A stretch of 64,000 nucleotides of DNA from positions 5,094,499-5,158,498 of the forward strand of contig NC_092565.1 in assembly GCF_037975245.1 (NCBI RefSeq), in the 5' to 3' direction. Position numbers and translations under genes: made by a program. Shown in pieces: positions 41,741 to 54,005 of the stretch. The notes beneath the pieces were generated by a model, which saw only the letters and a list, made by a program, of their open reading frames with translations, was not told the origin of the DNA and ran no database searches. How positions within the stretch are numbered: the stretch's first letter is position 1; each line of letters begins with the position of its first letter. This DNA comes from Apostichopus japonicus (taxonomy: Eukaryota; Echinodermata; Holothuroidea; Aspidochirotida; Stichopodidae).

Positions 41741-41886
41741 GCGTCCATAGCCTAGTGGTTAGGGTGTCCGCGTACAGAGCGGGAGGCCCGTGGTTCGAAT
41801 CCCGTTGGAGGTTGAAAGTTTTTTCACTGTTCTTGATTTTCCAACTCATTACGATTTTCATTTATATATATATATATATATATATC
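41741..41886 (+). mobile_element. tRNA-derived SINE with (TA)n tail
   Basis: The 5' half resembles a tRNA: A-box-like TAGCCTAGTGGTTAGGG at 41748 and an exact B box GGTTCGAATCC at 41792-41802, typical RNA polymerase III internal promoters. A non-tRNA 3' part (CACTGTTCTTGATTTTCC and on) follows, then a (TA)n tail. The same 3' part and B box recur at 33547-33684, so this is a dispersed family and not a functional tRNA gene. Confidence 0.8.
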
Positions 41887-42827
41887 TTATATCTGCTTTG
41901 AAATCATATTAGTACTGCAGGGGATTTACGGGCCTCTAAACATGTACAAATTAATGAATTTGATTCATGTCTAAGAGTTGCCATGGTATGTTTGTAATTT
42001 TATGATGAATTTATTACCTTACCCACATTGTCATTTTGTTTTTCTTATTTTTTATCTTTTACCGCGTCTCATACAATTTTGCCAATTTGCTTGTATACGT
42101 TACAATATTTTGACCTCCCGTCAAGAAAAGCGTGTCTGCCCGTCCAATTCCTTGATGTTGTCCTATTTTGACAGCCGGCCCATATGGCGGCATCCCACAA
42201 GTCGATGAACTGACATAAGCACTGTTTGTTATATTTAGAACTAGACAGTATGATACGGTATATACAAAAGTATTTTCATCACAGTTTGTTACATGAATTC
42301 CGGGCGATGCCACCGTTTTCGTTTCATTTCTTACGGCGTAGTTAGAATTGACACCACTTTAGGAAACATATGCGCTAAAGGACGAAGTGGATGACATTTT
42401 TGACATGCCAACAGATTTATTTGAAAATAATCATTGTTATCAATGTATAGGTTGTATTTCTGAAGTCTCATCTGTAAAAGTGACTGAATAACTAGTCTAA
42501 TTATAGCAGACATACCCGTATCAATAGGTTTAACACTACAGAAGAACCACACCATATCTTCCGGAAAAGGCTTTCGTTGTTCACAGACACAAATCCCCCC
42601 CCCCCTAAAAACCCCATAAACAATACTATTACCACCAATGCTCGGCTTTACCACATACCGAAAAGCAATATTGGTTGCTATCAATAATCGGCTGCATTTA
42701 TGTAATGATATAACAGTAGGCCAATGTAAGTGTGTGGAGTGTAGTGTAGGTATCATATGCAACCAACAAGACCATCGGATTATGCATTAACTGTGTTGTG
42801 TCATGTCCGAGTTGACTTTAAGTTTGG

Positions 42828-43232
42828 TCATACTTTGCAAAAGGCTAATTCATATAAAGAAATGAGGCTCCTCACGCTCATCGTCATAATAATGTGATTA
42901 TAGGGCATCCGTCTGTCAAAAAGGAAAAGCTTTGAATGGTCTTTTAAGCCGTCATGAATGACATTGAATTGTGCATATTTATTATAGGAATGCGGATTGA
43001 ATGCGCTACTAGTTCGGAATACGAACTGCACATGCGGTTTCCATGTCTGTGACTTCTCTATAATGAAGGTGTTATATAAGTCGAACCGTATTTCCGATAC
43101 TGTATAGTCAACCATGACAGCGTGTGTTTCATCATCAAAGCTGTTTCGATATGAGAAACAAAACCATTTAAAAGGTAGGTTTAAGAATAGAAAAATATGT
43201 TTGTCTATCTCTCTATACCTCCACTGATGCAT
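42828..43232 (-). other. Unrecognised open frame, 134 codons
   Basis: A minus-strand frame with ordinary amino-acid composition (for example SQTWKPHVQFVFRTSSAF), not caused by simple repeats. A possible acceptor, ATCGAAACAG, lies before the FDDETHAVMVDY part. No family was recognised and it may be chance or an old element fragment. Two more unassigned minus frames of 143 and 84 codons lie to the left, at 42331-42762 and 42059-42313. Confidence 0.2.
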
Positions 43233-44146
43233 TCTATCGATTTAGATTGATATTATGTACAGTGTAAAACTTCGTTTCGCGGAACCTGTACATATCTCCG
43301 TAGGTCATTATGATGTAGCAATTGTAGACAACTTTCGGCAAATAAAGAATAAAAAAAGGTAAACTCGCCATCATTCCTCAGCCAAATGTTAGCGAGTGAT
43401 AATTCTTCCATCATATATACCTTTCTCGTTGGAAATGTTGTAAGCGAAGTATATTCGCCTCAGGTGATATCCTGGGCTACTCTCGATGTAAAAGGGTGTG
43501 ATATATCAAATGATTCATGCCGTATAGTGTAAGCCTACATGTGTCTTAACACCCACTGTATATATAGAGTGTAGGAATAACTGTGACTGAAAGTTTCGGT
43601 GTTACCGGTTCACATTGTTAACTATTGCGCAATATTCCAGCATGGCGTAACTCTGAATTGGACAGATAGCGGCGCTCTTTACGTATAACCTGTGTCCATT
43701 TCAAATTTAGAAATTTAGTCACACCCGATGCAGTTGGAAGTCTGACCCCGTGACCTCGAAGAATGATCAACGATCACGCATATCATTAAATTTGAATTTG
43801 CCCGCATTTAACGTAAAGTCGGTCCTACGTTTCACTCACAGAATTTACAGACATTGATAGTTTACAACTTACCGGAACCTCACAGAATGGATTAAAAGTA
43901 ATTCCAATGTATGGTAGGGCAAAGATACCCGAGAAAAAATCAACGAAAACCTATGAAACAACGATTGCAATCCAACTTCGTCCTCACACATGTATTCCTA
44001 ACTGACACAAAATAGGCCAAAACGAACCAACGAAAGAGAGTTACAGCAAAAAAGTTCTCCCATTTGTGGATCTTGTACTCTCCTACATGATGCTGTAAAG
44101 TTTCGGTGAAATGGTTGTCTAAGACGGCCAGTCACAAAACGATTAC

Positions 44147-44184
44147 CTCGACTCGGCGATTTTGTTGCTGTCGCCGCCATTTTG
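44147..44184 (-). promoter_or_regulatory. Candidate minus-strand gene start with YY1-type motif
   Basis: The minus strand reads CAAAATGGCGGC (44184-44173), the YY1 motif often placed at the start codon of housekeeping genes. A frame MAATATKSPSR follows and then a possible donor GAG|GTAATC at 44147. No downstream exon in compatible phase was found, so this is only a candidate promoter and first exon. Confidence 0.3.
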
Positions 44185-44847
44185 AAATTAGGTAGACTTT
44201 CGCCAAGCCGTTTTCATGCTATGGGCTACTACCGACAAGACTTCATTCAAATCGTTTTCAATGTAGTGGAACCCATTCCTTTAGTGTACGGTCTATTAGG
44301 TTTTGTGGCGTGAAATTAAGTAATTTAAGTTGTGCTAAGGTTTGGAAGAAATTTTGTCCCAAATTCTAATATATGATTAGGTAAAATGTGAAATTACTGA
44401 GAGCTGCGTATGGGAGGGGTAAGAGAGACAAAATGGGGGAGGGGGCAAGGGAGATGGTGTTTCCTTTCTAGCTAAATTAATAGTGGTAACTATTAAGGTA
44501 ACACAAATTTTCCTGAGTCTGTTGTCAAAACTGAAGGGGTCATACCACATTGAATATACAAAGGTAACATGGCCTAGGCCAAACCTTATTTCTAGTTGCT
44601 TTCTAAGGAACTTCCAACAATTCCAAATGATTTATACCTACAATACCAAATGATTTATACTTACCCACTTACCATAATTCCACAGTAGCCCTTACTCAGT
44701 GAGATTCTGCAAAGCTGGGTACTCATCTGTTGCTTATATTCATCAATAAATATCAGTTAACAGTTTTCCAGTCAATACCAATCCTTGTTTGGTTCATGTA
44801 TCACACTACATAACTGCTTGCCAATATTGAAGTTAAGTACTGTGGCT

Positions 44848-45016
44848 TGGGTAGGGGTGTGTTGTTTAGGGGAGGGGTGTGGTGTTTTTAGGGGTTTTGG
44901 GGAGGGAATGTGGTGCTTAGCGGATTTGGGGAAGGGTTTGGAGTTTCCCAGCTTTGGGATGGGTGTGGTGTTCACCAGCTTTGGGAAGAGTTAGGGTATT
45001 TTGGAGGGATGAGGTG
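44848..45016 (+). repeat. G-rich imperfect minisatellite
   Basis: Recurrent GGGTGTGGTGTT, GGGGAGGG and TTTGGGGAAGGGTTTGG words with several G3+ runs, so it has G-quadruplex potential. The Pro/Lys/His-rich minus frame across it (LPKAGEHHTHPKAGK) is repeat-derived. Confidence 0.7.
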
Positions 45017-45684
45017 GTTTTGCCACATATGGGGACTTTAATTAAAAGCTGACTTTCAGTACACAGGACGTGTTTGGATACATTACGTTCTATGGATACT
45101 CTGACCAAATATTTTGAGTAGGGCTGTTTTCTTTTTCTTTTGCACATGCATAGTAGAACATAAGTCAACAGTGGAAATAGAGTTGCCTGGTCTTTTATTG
45201 ATTTTAAAACTGTAACAATAAGGCACTTTAAGCAACAGAAAAAAGAAAACAAAAAACATTTGTGTGACACTCTCCATGAAAGAACATGTTTTAATGTCCT
45301 GTGAAAATATGGGCATGAAATATAAATTACTTCGATCACTTCAAAGTGAAATACTTTGTTCAAATGGAAGGAATAGCTTAACAAAATTTGAATACTTCTT
45401 GAAATGAAACACACTTCATACTGTGAAGACTTCATACAATAATGTTGTCTGAAAAAAAATCACACACAATGTCAAGTGCATTATGACTGGAAGGGGTATT
45501 TCAAGGTGGCATAGTGAAGGCATGACATAGCAAAAACAGTTCAGGTGGCAGGATGGATAGTTTTGTAACTTTGAAATGGTGAGATATACCTGTGACATAT
45601 AGCATAAGATTAAAATTAAAAGACAAATATATAAAAGTAAAAGGTAAGAGTAGAAAGTAAATAAATAAGTCCAAACTTGACATA

Positions 45685-46146
45685 TAACTTTAACAACCTG
45701 ATCTTCTTCAGAAATAGGAGCACCAATAGCAGCCCAACGATCCATACTTCCTTTCATATAATTCAAATTATTTCCAACTGACTTGCCCTCTGCCATTTCA
45801 GTTCTGAGGTACTTTTTCTTGAGCTGAATTTTGTTGGTTAGAGAATCCTTTTCGAACAGAGTACGCAAGGCATCCTAAGCATCACTAGGTTTCTCACTTG
45901 TTGTAATTAATTCCAGCTGACTAGATGCTATTGCAAGCACAAAGGTGAAAAATGCCAGTTGTGTCTTTTTCAAGTTTGCACTCTTCTACTTCTCACATAC
46001 AGTAACCCCCAACTTTCCTGAGCCATCCTCATAGCCCACAGGCCTTTTGCAAGAAACAAATGTCTCATCTGGAAATTCCATGTCAGCCAGTTCGAGCCAT
46101 CCATTTTGTTAATTTTCCACGTCATATTTTCTGTTGTTCCAGCCAT
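45685..46146 (-). pseudogene. Degenerate Ty1/copia-type gag
   Basis: Read on the minus strand from ATG at 46146, the translation resembles the gag N-terminus of copia-type retrotransposons: a DUF4219-like start (KMDGSNWLTWNFQM, then FLAKGLW), then a UBN2-like part (LFEKDSLTNKIQLKKKYL, AAIGAPISEED). It is broken by a frameshift near 46020-46040 and TAG stops at 45986-45988 and 45876-45878. Homology ends near 45685; no protease, integrase or reverse transcriptase was seen downstream. The element is a truncated, decayed copy. Confidence 0.8.
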
Positions 46147-46273
46147 ATTGGTCAGTTGTCACGACTAAATTAACCAATTTAAGTACCGACAATTCCCAAG
46201 AAATGGTTCCAAAATCAGCACATAAATTCCAAACAACAATCTATTCTACACAGTTAACTTCCAGTGTATGTGT

Positions 46274-46287
46274 CTGGGCCAATAACC
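46274..46287 (-). other. Candidate copia primer-binding site
   Basis: On the minus strand the sequence reads GGTTATTGGCCCAG. It matches the complement of the initiator tRNA-Met anticodon arm except for one base. Copia-group elements prime from this internal tRNA site, and it lies at the expected place about 130 bp upstream of the gag ATG. Confidence 0.6.
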
Positions 46288-46288
46288 T

Positions 46289-46739
46289 GTTCGAGTTAGC
46301 TAGAGAATAGGCATGAGACTGCTGAGTATATTACAACCTGTTGCTGCACACAACTTGTTCTTTCTATAAGAGTATAACAGAAACTGAGGAAAAATGTAAA
46401 TTACACATATATAGAAAACAAAATTGCTTAAAGGTAGCAACCTGATTAAACAAACAATAGTTTGGAGCAGAGTTGTAACAACAGGCACTTAACTGATCCA
46501 CAGGCTGCATTCCTTCTTACTACGGGTACATATAAGAGAGCTAGGAACTTAAAGATATATAGTATTAAATAGAATGTGAGACTACATTTATTAACAGATT
46601 TCTCTAAATAAACTCTTATATGAAGACTTCAGATATGAGGATAATATACATGAGGATGTAATAAACTCTGGAAGCTCTCTGGGCTAATACTTAATACCAG
46701 TGGAAATGCATTTTGCAATGTTAGTCATTATACATAACA
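46289..46739 (-). mobile_element. Possible copia 5' LTR
   Basis: Directly next to the primer-binding site. On the minus strand a block of about 450 bp could begin TGTTATG (46739) and end GAACA (46289), with an AATAAA near 46587. No second LTR was found in the window, so the outer boundary is a guess. Confidence 0.3.
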
Positions 46740-48112
46740 AAACAAATCTAATAGTGAATGAAACTTTTCTTCTTTTTGGGAATAACATTTTTTTGGTCAT
46801 ATATACATGGGAAAGCACCTTAGAGAAATCTGTGTGTGACACACACACACATAGGGAAGACTGTACGTGAATGACTAACTAAGTACTTCTACTACTGTAC
46901 CTATCATAGAAAACAACATAACAATAAAAAGATCGTAAACTCTCGTTAACAGCAAAACATGTTGTCACAAAATGATCCCTGATATTGTTTTAAGTCACCT
47001 GGAATTATAAGTAGCTATGTACAACTACATGGCTCTATGAGGTGCAATTGTTCTCAAGTACCAGCAGTAGGTCTAACTGTAATAGCAATAAGTATAAAGT
47101 GTAAGCAGTATAAAGCAAGCTAGTTTTATTTCTGTGTTACGTATCTTGCTCTACATATTAAGCATAGGGAATTGGGCCTAGACTTAAGTCATGGATCTAA
47201 TACCGGTCTTGAACACTTGTAACAAAGTGACATTGAAATGGATCCCGATCCCAGGATGGCGGAAATTTTCACCCAGTCCAGCTTTAATAAAACTCATCAT
47301 ATGCCATGATCTTAACTTATACATAGTACAAAGGCAGTCTACTTGTACTACTAATAATTTTTGTAAAATAATAATAATACTAAATTGTATCTTATGCAGT
47401 CCAAATCTTTTCAAGAACAGGCCCCTTAGAATTCTTACACAAGGACGAGAAGGCGTAGGCTAAGAACTAAAGGTTATAGGCCTTAGTCCATTATTAAAAT
47501 TGGACTTAACTATGCAGGTATTCTAGTATTACTAAAACTAGGCTAGGGCCTACCTGTAGTAAAAACTTGTCGTAGTATATTACTTTAGTAAATACAAAAG
47601 TACTAGGCCTATAGGCTAGCCTAGGCTTGTACTAGGGGCCTAGTACAGTAATATTACTGTCCGCTATGCCCTCGAAATTTGAAATTTTAACTATTTAGTA
47701 GCCATAAGTAGTACCGTGACTTATCAACTCCCTGATTTTTCCATATTAACGCAAAAAAATGAAGGGAATCTATGCCGAATAGAAAGATTACGAAAAATAC
47801 GAGACGTTGCAAATCTAGCACTAGCTACATCATAGTCGACATATAGCGCTAGGCTGCACGTTATAGGATACGGTGCTTTCGTGTATATGTGTATTATGTA
47901 CGTTAGGATACATGTATTAGGGGCAACCAAAACCACATAGGAGCACCATTTTCGTTGACCAAAAAATCACACTTTTCGGGGGAGTTACAACTTTTCTGAA
48001 AAATATGAGTAAGATTCAAGCTTATATATTACAAAAATGCTATTTTTACGGTTAAAAGTTGTCTAAGACGCGAAAGTCACATAACGATAGACGTCGACTC
48101 GATTTGACTTAC
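46740..48112. other. No gene recognised
   Basis: Unique sequence. 47460-47660 is dense in CTAG, AGGCCTA and related short palindromes. Confidence 0.55.
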
Positions 48113-48382
48113 CTTTATGTTTTTGCGTTGGTCGTCGATAAGAAAATGCACTGTTCTATTGGTAAAATCTTCGTTTCTTTCCGGAAATGATCGTATTTGA
48201 GTCTCTAAAGTATCCTTTATCGAGCTACGATACTCGTAAACCCGAATGACATTGGGATGTTTGCGAATTTTACCGATTACATCCATACATGGAAGTAGCG
48301 AACCGAAGTCCGTAGAACCGGATTTGCGCGAAACAATTACTTCCGGGTCAAGTAGCTGTGCTCGAAAATTTGCTAGTAACGG
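48113..48382 (-). other. Candidate coding exon, unknown gene
   Basis: On the minus strand a frame is open from 48382 down to a consensus donor AAG|GTAAGT (48113/48112). It includes ATG at 48286 and ends VHFLIDDQRKNIK in phase 0. The peptide is hydrophilic, not repeat-derived, and more GC-balanced than its surroundings, with words such as DVIGKIRKHPNVIRVYEY. I do not recognise the family and found no convincing partner exon. It could be a first or internal exon of a minus-strand gene, or a chance frame. Confidence 0.35.
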
Positions 48383-48804
48383 TCATATATTGAGGTCAGA
48401 CTTCCAACTGGATGCAATGGTTTTTGCCGGTAGTAGCTAGAGGAGGGGAGTGGTAACTGGATGGAAACATGCAGTATCTTTTCCTTGGGGGAAAGGGGAG
48501 GCAAACATTTTGGAAGTACTATGTTGTACATGTATAAAGTATACTCATTAAACTGTACTCAATTATAGAAGGCCACAATGTTTGTTTACTATACCTGAGC
48601 CGACGGGGCCGGATTGGGGGGGGGGGGGGGGTAGAGGCAAGCATCGTGATAGGGGTGGCAAAATAACCCATCCCCTCCCTGATCTGGTTCCCTTCCCTAT
48701 AGTGATACAAAGACTACAGCAGTCACGTTGACTTGAGCCAATATGACAATAAGTATAATTTGTTCTTATGATAATTGTATTTCTAGCCATTTCACTTTTG
48801 ATAA

Positions 48805-49104
48805 TTATATTAAACGTGTGTTTTCAATTGGTTGAATAGAACAATGTGTTTCTAGTATCTTCCATGAACTTCCTACAGTAATGTATTCATATTTTGTGCA
48901 AAACGTAGGAAGCATTGGTTTGGAGTGAACTGGCGTGCTTTGATATATTGTCCCGTCATAAACCCAATCAGGATTGCCCATCAGCGTATCCGGTATAGTG
49001 AATGTCAGGGCCCCTAACGTCCACGGTACACATGATTTGTCTCCGATAGTTTTAGACAATGGATCACAACTGCCAGTCGAGTAATATAGCCAGTGTCTAC
49101 CCAT
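48805..49104 (-). other. Unrecognised open frame, 99 codons
   Basis: A minus-strand frame just past a G-run, with composition like an extracellular domain (HWLYYSTGSCDPLSKTIGDK, several Trp, Cys and Pro). A second, Cys-containing frame lies upstream on the same strand at 49213-49443. Neither has a recognised family. They could be exon remnants. Confidence 0.22.
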
Positions 49105-49573
49105 CTTTTTTTGGGGGGGGGGGGGTGATGTCTATGTGTCAAGTGCAGTTTAGATGAAGTATGGGTGAAAGGGCCCCAAAATCTCACCCTTGAACTAGGA
49201 CCCCTAAACTAGCTACGTCACCGATAGCCCACATTGCACACATATGCTGAAAATTAACATACATTTGACTAAATAATCGCTATATGAATGTATTTCCTTA
49301 ATACGATCAGCCCTAGAGCACTTTTCTTCATTGTCATAGTCAAAAGAAGAAACGTAAATTCGTTGACAGAGACGACACTCTTTAAAGTATAGCCTATTTT
49401 TATGTCCCTCATAAGAGGAGACTCGCACGAAGCACAACAACACTTACGTATGTCTTATCATTATCTTGATATATCTAACATACGATAAGGTAAGAAGAGT
49501 ATTGTATGATTTAAAGTTAAGCATCAAAATCCCCCAATCCCCCCAGCCTTCATCTTTGGACGGGGGGGGGGGG

Positions 49574-49950
49574 CAGTGGCGTCGCCAGACATTTCATCTT
49601 AGGGGGGCACAGCACTTAATTAGGGGCCACAATGTTTATTTGAGAATGCCTTTCTGGGGGAGGGTGTAAGGGGAGAAGGAGCTTCTCCCCCTTTGAGAAA
49701 TTGTTAATTAATTAAGGATCCTTAGATGCATGCAGTCTGGTGCTATATTTTTGCAAATTGAAGTAACTTTATGTTCAAGAATTTTCGGGCTTAGTCTGTC
49801 CGATATTTTTGTTTTAAATTGAGGCAGATAAAGTGTTTGATTGAATTTTTTTAACACTTCAAATCGCATCTGGGGGGCACCTGGGGGCACAATTTTGTTG
49901 GGGAGGGCACGTGCCCCCCCCCCCTCAGCCACCTCCTCGGGGCGCCACTG
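49574..49950. mobile_element. hAT-like MITE, 377 bp
   Basis: It starts CAGTGGCGTCGCC and ends GGGGCGCCACTG, matching inverted hAT-type termini. The left flank is a run of G and the right flank begins GGGG, so the target duplication cannot be resolved beyond four bases. The interior has the G/C runs seen in the other copies. Confidence 0.7.
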
Positions 49951-52900
49951 GGGGTCACTTCTTTAAGACCTACATGTAGGTCCTGTATCTAACATCGGTA
50001 AATGTTTTATATAAAGATTAATACTTTATGTAGCCTGGACACAAATTTAGTCTGAGGATAAAGACTAGAAGTCCTTGTTGCACCACTGATACAACGTTAC
50101 TCTCGATGCTGCTTCAATAGGCATCTTTACAAAAAATTCATTTTTAGTATATGAAACTAACCAAAATCAGGGATCGCTGAGCAAACTGAACTTCAAACAC
50201 TACTATATCATGCTTTGTATAACATATTGCACACAAGTTCTCAAAGTAAATGTAACACGTAAAACATGTAAGGCTGCTTTAAAGTTTGTTCAGTTTTAAT
50301 TACAAATTGAAATAGTGACCACAATGGGCTTGGGCAACCTCCTCCCCCCGCCACCCTTCCCATGGGCTTCCCTCTATACAACCATCCATTATCTCAAGAG
50401 ATATGGACGGATCAAAGAAGCTACGTTGAGAAGAAGCAACGAATGAGGAAAGGAATGCATATAAGGAGTGAGTAAGATTTAACTTTAATTATAGTTACGG
50501 AGCACCTCCCTACAATCCCTGAAACCTGTTTGGTTTTACAATTAAACATTTCGAAGTGACTTACCTACGTCAATTTCTGTGGTAGAAGGATGTGAACTTT
50601 TTATCCAACCAAGCATGTCACCATTTAAAAAGACAAAAGCGAAAACAAAACAAAAGTGGAAACATTGGCCTATTTGATTCCGATCGTAAATAGACTTGTT
50701 ATCCCTTCCAACAGATATTGTCTTTATTTGGCTACGCATTGAATCACAGGTAAGAAGCTATTGCTGAATGAGAGAGTTCTTCTCGTATTTATATACCACC
50801 CCACGCTGCGAGAATCATGTTTATAAAGAAGAACCTGCACACGAAGAGTTTAGACTAGGCACAAAAAAAAAGAAGAAAAAAGGCATACATCATGGAATTA
50901 CGTTTTAAGTTGATCTTACTGGGAAAATTATTACTTTTTTTAACCAAACTTTGAACCAAAAACCTGTTGTAACCGGGCATGCCCTTTTTATATATATAGA
51001 AACTTTCTGTCTACATTTTTCTTTCGATACCAATTAAAGACAGTTTCCATGCACCCACCCTTTTTTCTCCTTCTCGTAAAGTAAGGGCATTGCCCAAGCG
51101 ATCGTACGAAGGTGAACGCTTTCTATATAATTAGTGTGAGATTTAAGACATGTTTAATCATTGTCATAGTGTTGTTATCTATATCATAGATAATTAGGAA
51201 GCCACGAGACCATTCAACAAGGTCATCAACTCCCGTTGACTCTAGTTTTCTCAGTTTATGATATCATTTACCCTGGAATCCTTACGTCAGCCAAATTACA
51301 ATAATATTACACTTTATAGACTGTTATTCTACGAACTGCCAACTTAAACTAAACAAACCTCTTCAGTCTTTTACTCCGCACACTAAATCATTATACTATA
51401 TCGGCACACATTTTGAAAGGAACTTGTTTTCCAATGACAGCGTCGTTAAACACCTTCAAAAAGATGTCTCTCTCCATTGCTATGTAACACGCTGGTCATG
51501 AACTCCGCGAGTATGGGGCGTCGCACTTTCAACGTGTTGCGATTAGGTCGACTGGTGTTTAACAAATATGAGTCAGTGAATCTCAGCGTTGTCATGGAAA
51601 ATTCGTGGCCTCCAAAAGGGATATTTCCAAATCGGATTGAAAGTGATATTTTTTCTTACGCTTTCTTATCAACTGTTAAACGATTGCGCTTTCTTACCAG
51701 CTGTTATACCAACTGATTAAGGTGGCTAATTTAACCATGCCTCTTTGCAGTGCACTTCCATGCAGGCATCGGGAGTCGGGTGAGGATTTTGTTAAGGGTG
51801 AGGGGCGGAGGGGTAGGTTTGGGCTTAAAAACATTGATCCACGCCCTCCTAAAACTTTGTGGAAGAAGCCCACCCAACCAATGGAACATTAATGAAATGA
51901 TGATAACCTGAGACAAAAACAAAATAAAGTAAAGCCTTTTTTATGTTATATAATATCTTTGGGCTTTTAATTATAAAGTTCACAAATCATATTGTATAAA
52001 ATTATCAGCTTTTGTTGTTGATTGCAGATCTCCAAATGACCATAAATGCTCTCTTTCCACTTTCTGGCTTTAACTCCGTGTGTAAACGATTCCATATTAA
52101 CAACACTTAGCAAAGATAGTATTGATATGGTATACCACACCGTTGAAGTTCGTGTGTTCAAAAGGCCCAGCGCAATGAGGAGGGGAAGGTCCTGATGGTT
52201 GGAGGATGATGTCGGTGAAGACACCCATGCTTTACTTTCCGGCGCGTCACATCTTCTGTGTATTTTCGTCCCGAATGAAGCTCGTGGAGCTTTCGGGAGA
52301 TTCGGCTCACATAGGTCGTCAAACCGTTCATCACCTCATGCATTAGTTACCTTTCATTTCTAGCAGCTCGTTCTTGTTGCCTTATAAAATGTTCATCACA
52401 AGGCTTCCATGACGTCACAGCTGGAAGCTATACAGGGAGATGTCATCCAGTAATGTCAATCGTCAAAAACCAAATAAGCTTATAGGAAACTTCGAAGCAC
52501 AATAGCTGGCTGGCTGCGTTTACAATATAGAGTCAACTCATGATATATAATAGAGACGGTAAAACTTAAATTATGTTGCACTAGTTTGGATGCTGGCTTT
52601 CTACACATCACATAGTTTAAGCCTATATACGGAATGTTTCCGAAAATTTACGCAGATTTGCGTGCAACAAGCTCCCGGCTTTCTCTTGGCTTATATTCCA
52701 TTCACGTAGCGTATGTATAACCATAGGCCTAGCCTACTTAGCATATAAACATTGGGACAGACTTTAATTTCTAATCGAATACTGCTGAGAGTTATGGTCA
52801 CATTTAAAGCTCACAGCTTTCATTATTTCAGTTTATATTATGAGTAAGATTGACTGGTGTTATTATTATTATTATTTTTGTTTTACTATATTACATGTAC

Positions 52901-54005
52901 ATTTGGAGAATCTTGTTTTGAGCTATAGCAGCGATTGGCAACACTGCCAATGATTGTAGAAGAAAATATCTCAGGCGCTAATCCATAGGAGGTGGGAGTG
53001 GGGTGGTGATGTACATCCCCCCCCCCCTTCGAACCCCATACCAAAAAAAAATATTAGTTTTTAGCAAAACCTGCGTGTGGAGATTACTATAGACCTAATT
53101 TGTAGAGAGACTATATTTTGCAACTGGTATATCATGCAATACCCAACACATGATAGCTGTTGGATTGGCCTATATATCATAGCACCAGCAAATTTCCATG
53201 TCATGATAAGTTAGATTTTCAGCTAGATAGGGGGAACAAGTGTAACATATTGAAACCCATCCCTTCCGTCTGGTCGCTCGAATTAATATCCATATTTAAC
53301 CAAAGACATTCCAAGAAGTATGTATATCACCTTCAGCCCTCCTTATTTTCACACTATTCTTTACATCGATACATGCCCTTACACATAACAGAATGGTGGG
53401 GACTGAAAATATGGCAAAACAAGCACTACATTAAGACATTTAAGGTCATTCCCCGACAATGGTTAATCTTTCGAGCGGATACACACTATACTGTACTTGT
53501 CATTATACGTACATCATTCTCGAAACTTACCGTAACCCCATGAAATGCATCTACATATATTCCATTAGCAATAATTTGCAGACCTAGTTTGTTAAGTTTA
53601 TGCTGTAATCAAACACCTTGCAACTTGATACTCCTTTGCGGCATGCCATATCCTCGTAATGTTCTGATAAATATTTTATGATTTGAAAGTGCACATGACA
53701 GAATGTTGCTTTCCCCCCGCTAAAAGTACCTTGGCCTCAAAATACTATAGTCGACTGTGTTAATAACATAGAAGAACGAGAACTAGAGAAACGGCACGAG
53801 CCTTCTTCGTACCGTTTATTTTATTACTTTTTTATGGGGGGGGGGGCGGAGGGGAGGGGAGTTGGAGTACTGGGACTGAAAGGGCGGTGTGCTTACTAAG
53901 TGAGTGCATGTTTTGATGTAAGTATTGTTTTACTTTCTTGGGAGATATGAAACCAACTCTGGCCCAGGCCATTTTGGTGTGTTTTGTTGCTATAGTGGAT
54001 GGCAG
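49951..54005. other. No gene recognised
   Basis: Mostly unique AT-rich sequence with C- and G-runs near 53015 and 53837. A minus frame at 52158-52343 (MHEVMNGLTTYVSRISRKL) and a plus frame at 53160-53543 are not repeat-derived but have no recognised family. Confidence 0.5.

Noticed and set aside
41741-41812. Functional tRNA gene
   Set aside because: A and B boxes are present, but the acceptor stem does not pair and the unit continues into a SINE-specific 3' half shared with 33547.
42331-42762. Additional exon of a gene starting at 44180
   Set aside because: No splice site combination tested by eye kept the reading frame between the two.
49105-49223. Right end of another hAT-like element (CTAGCTACGTCACCG)
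   Set aside because: No matching left terminus or target duplication was found, so it was not listed as an element.
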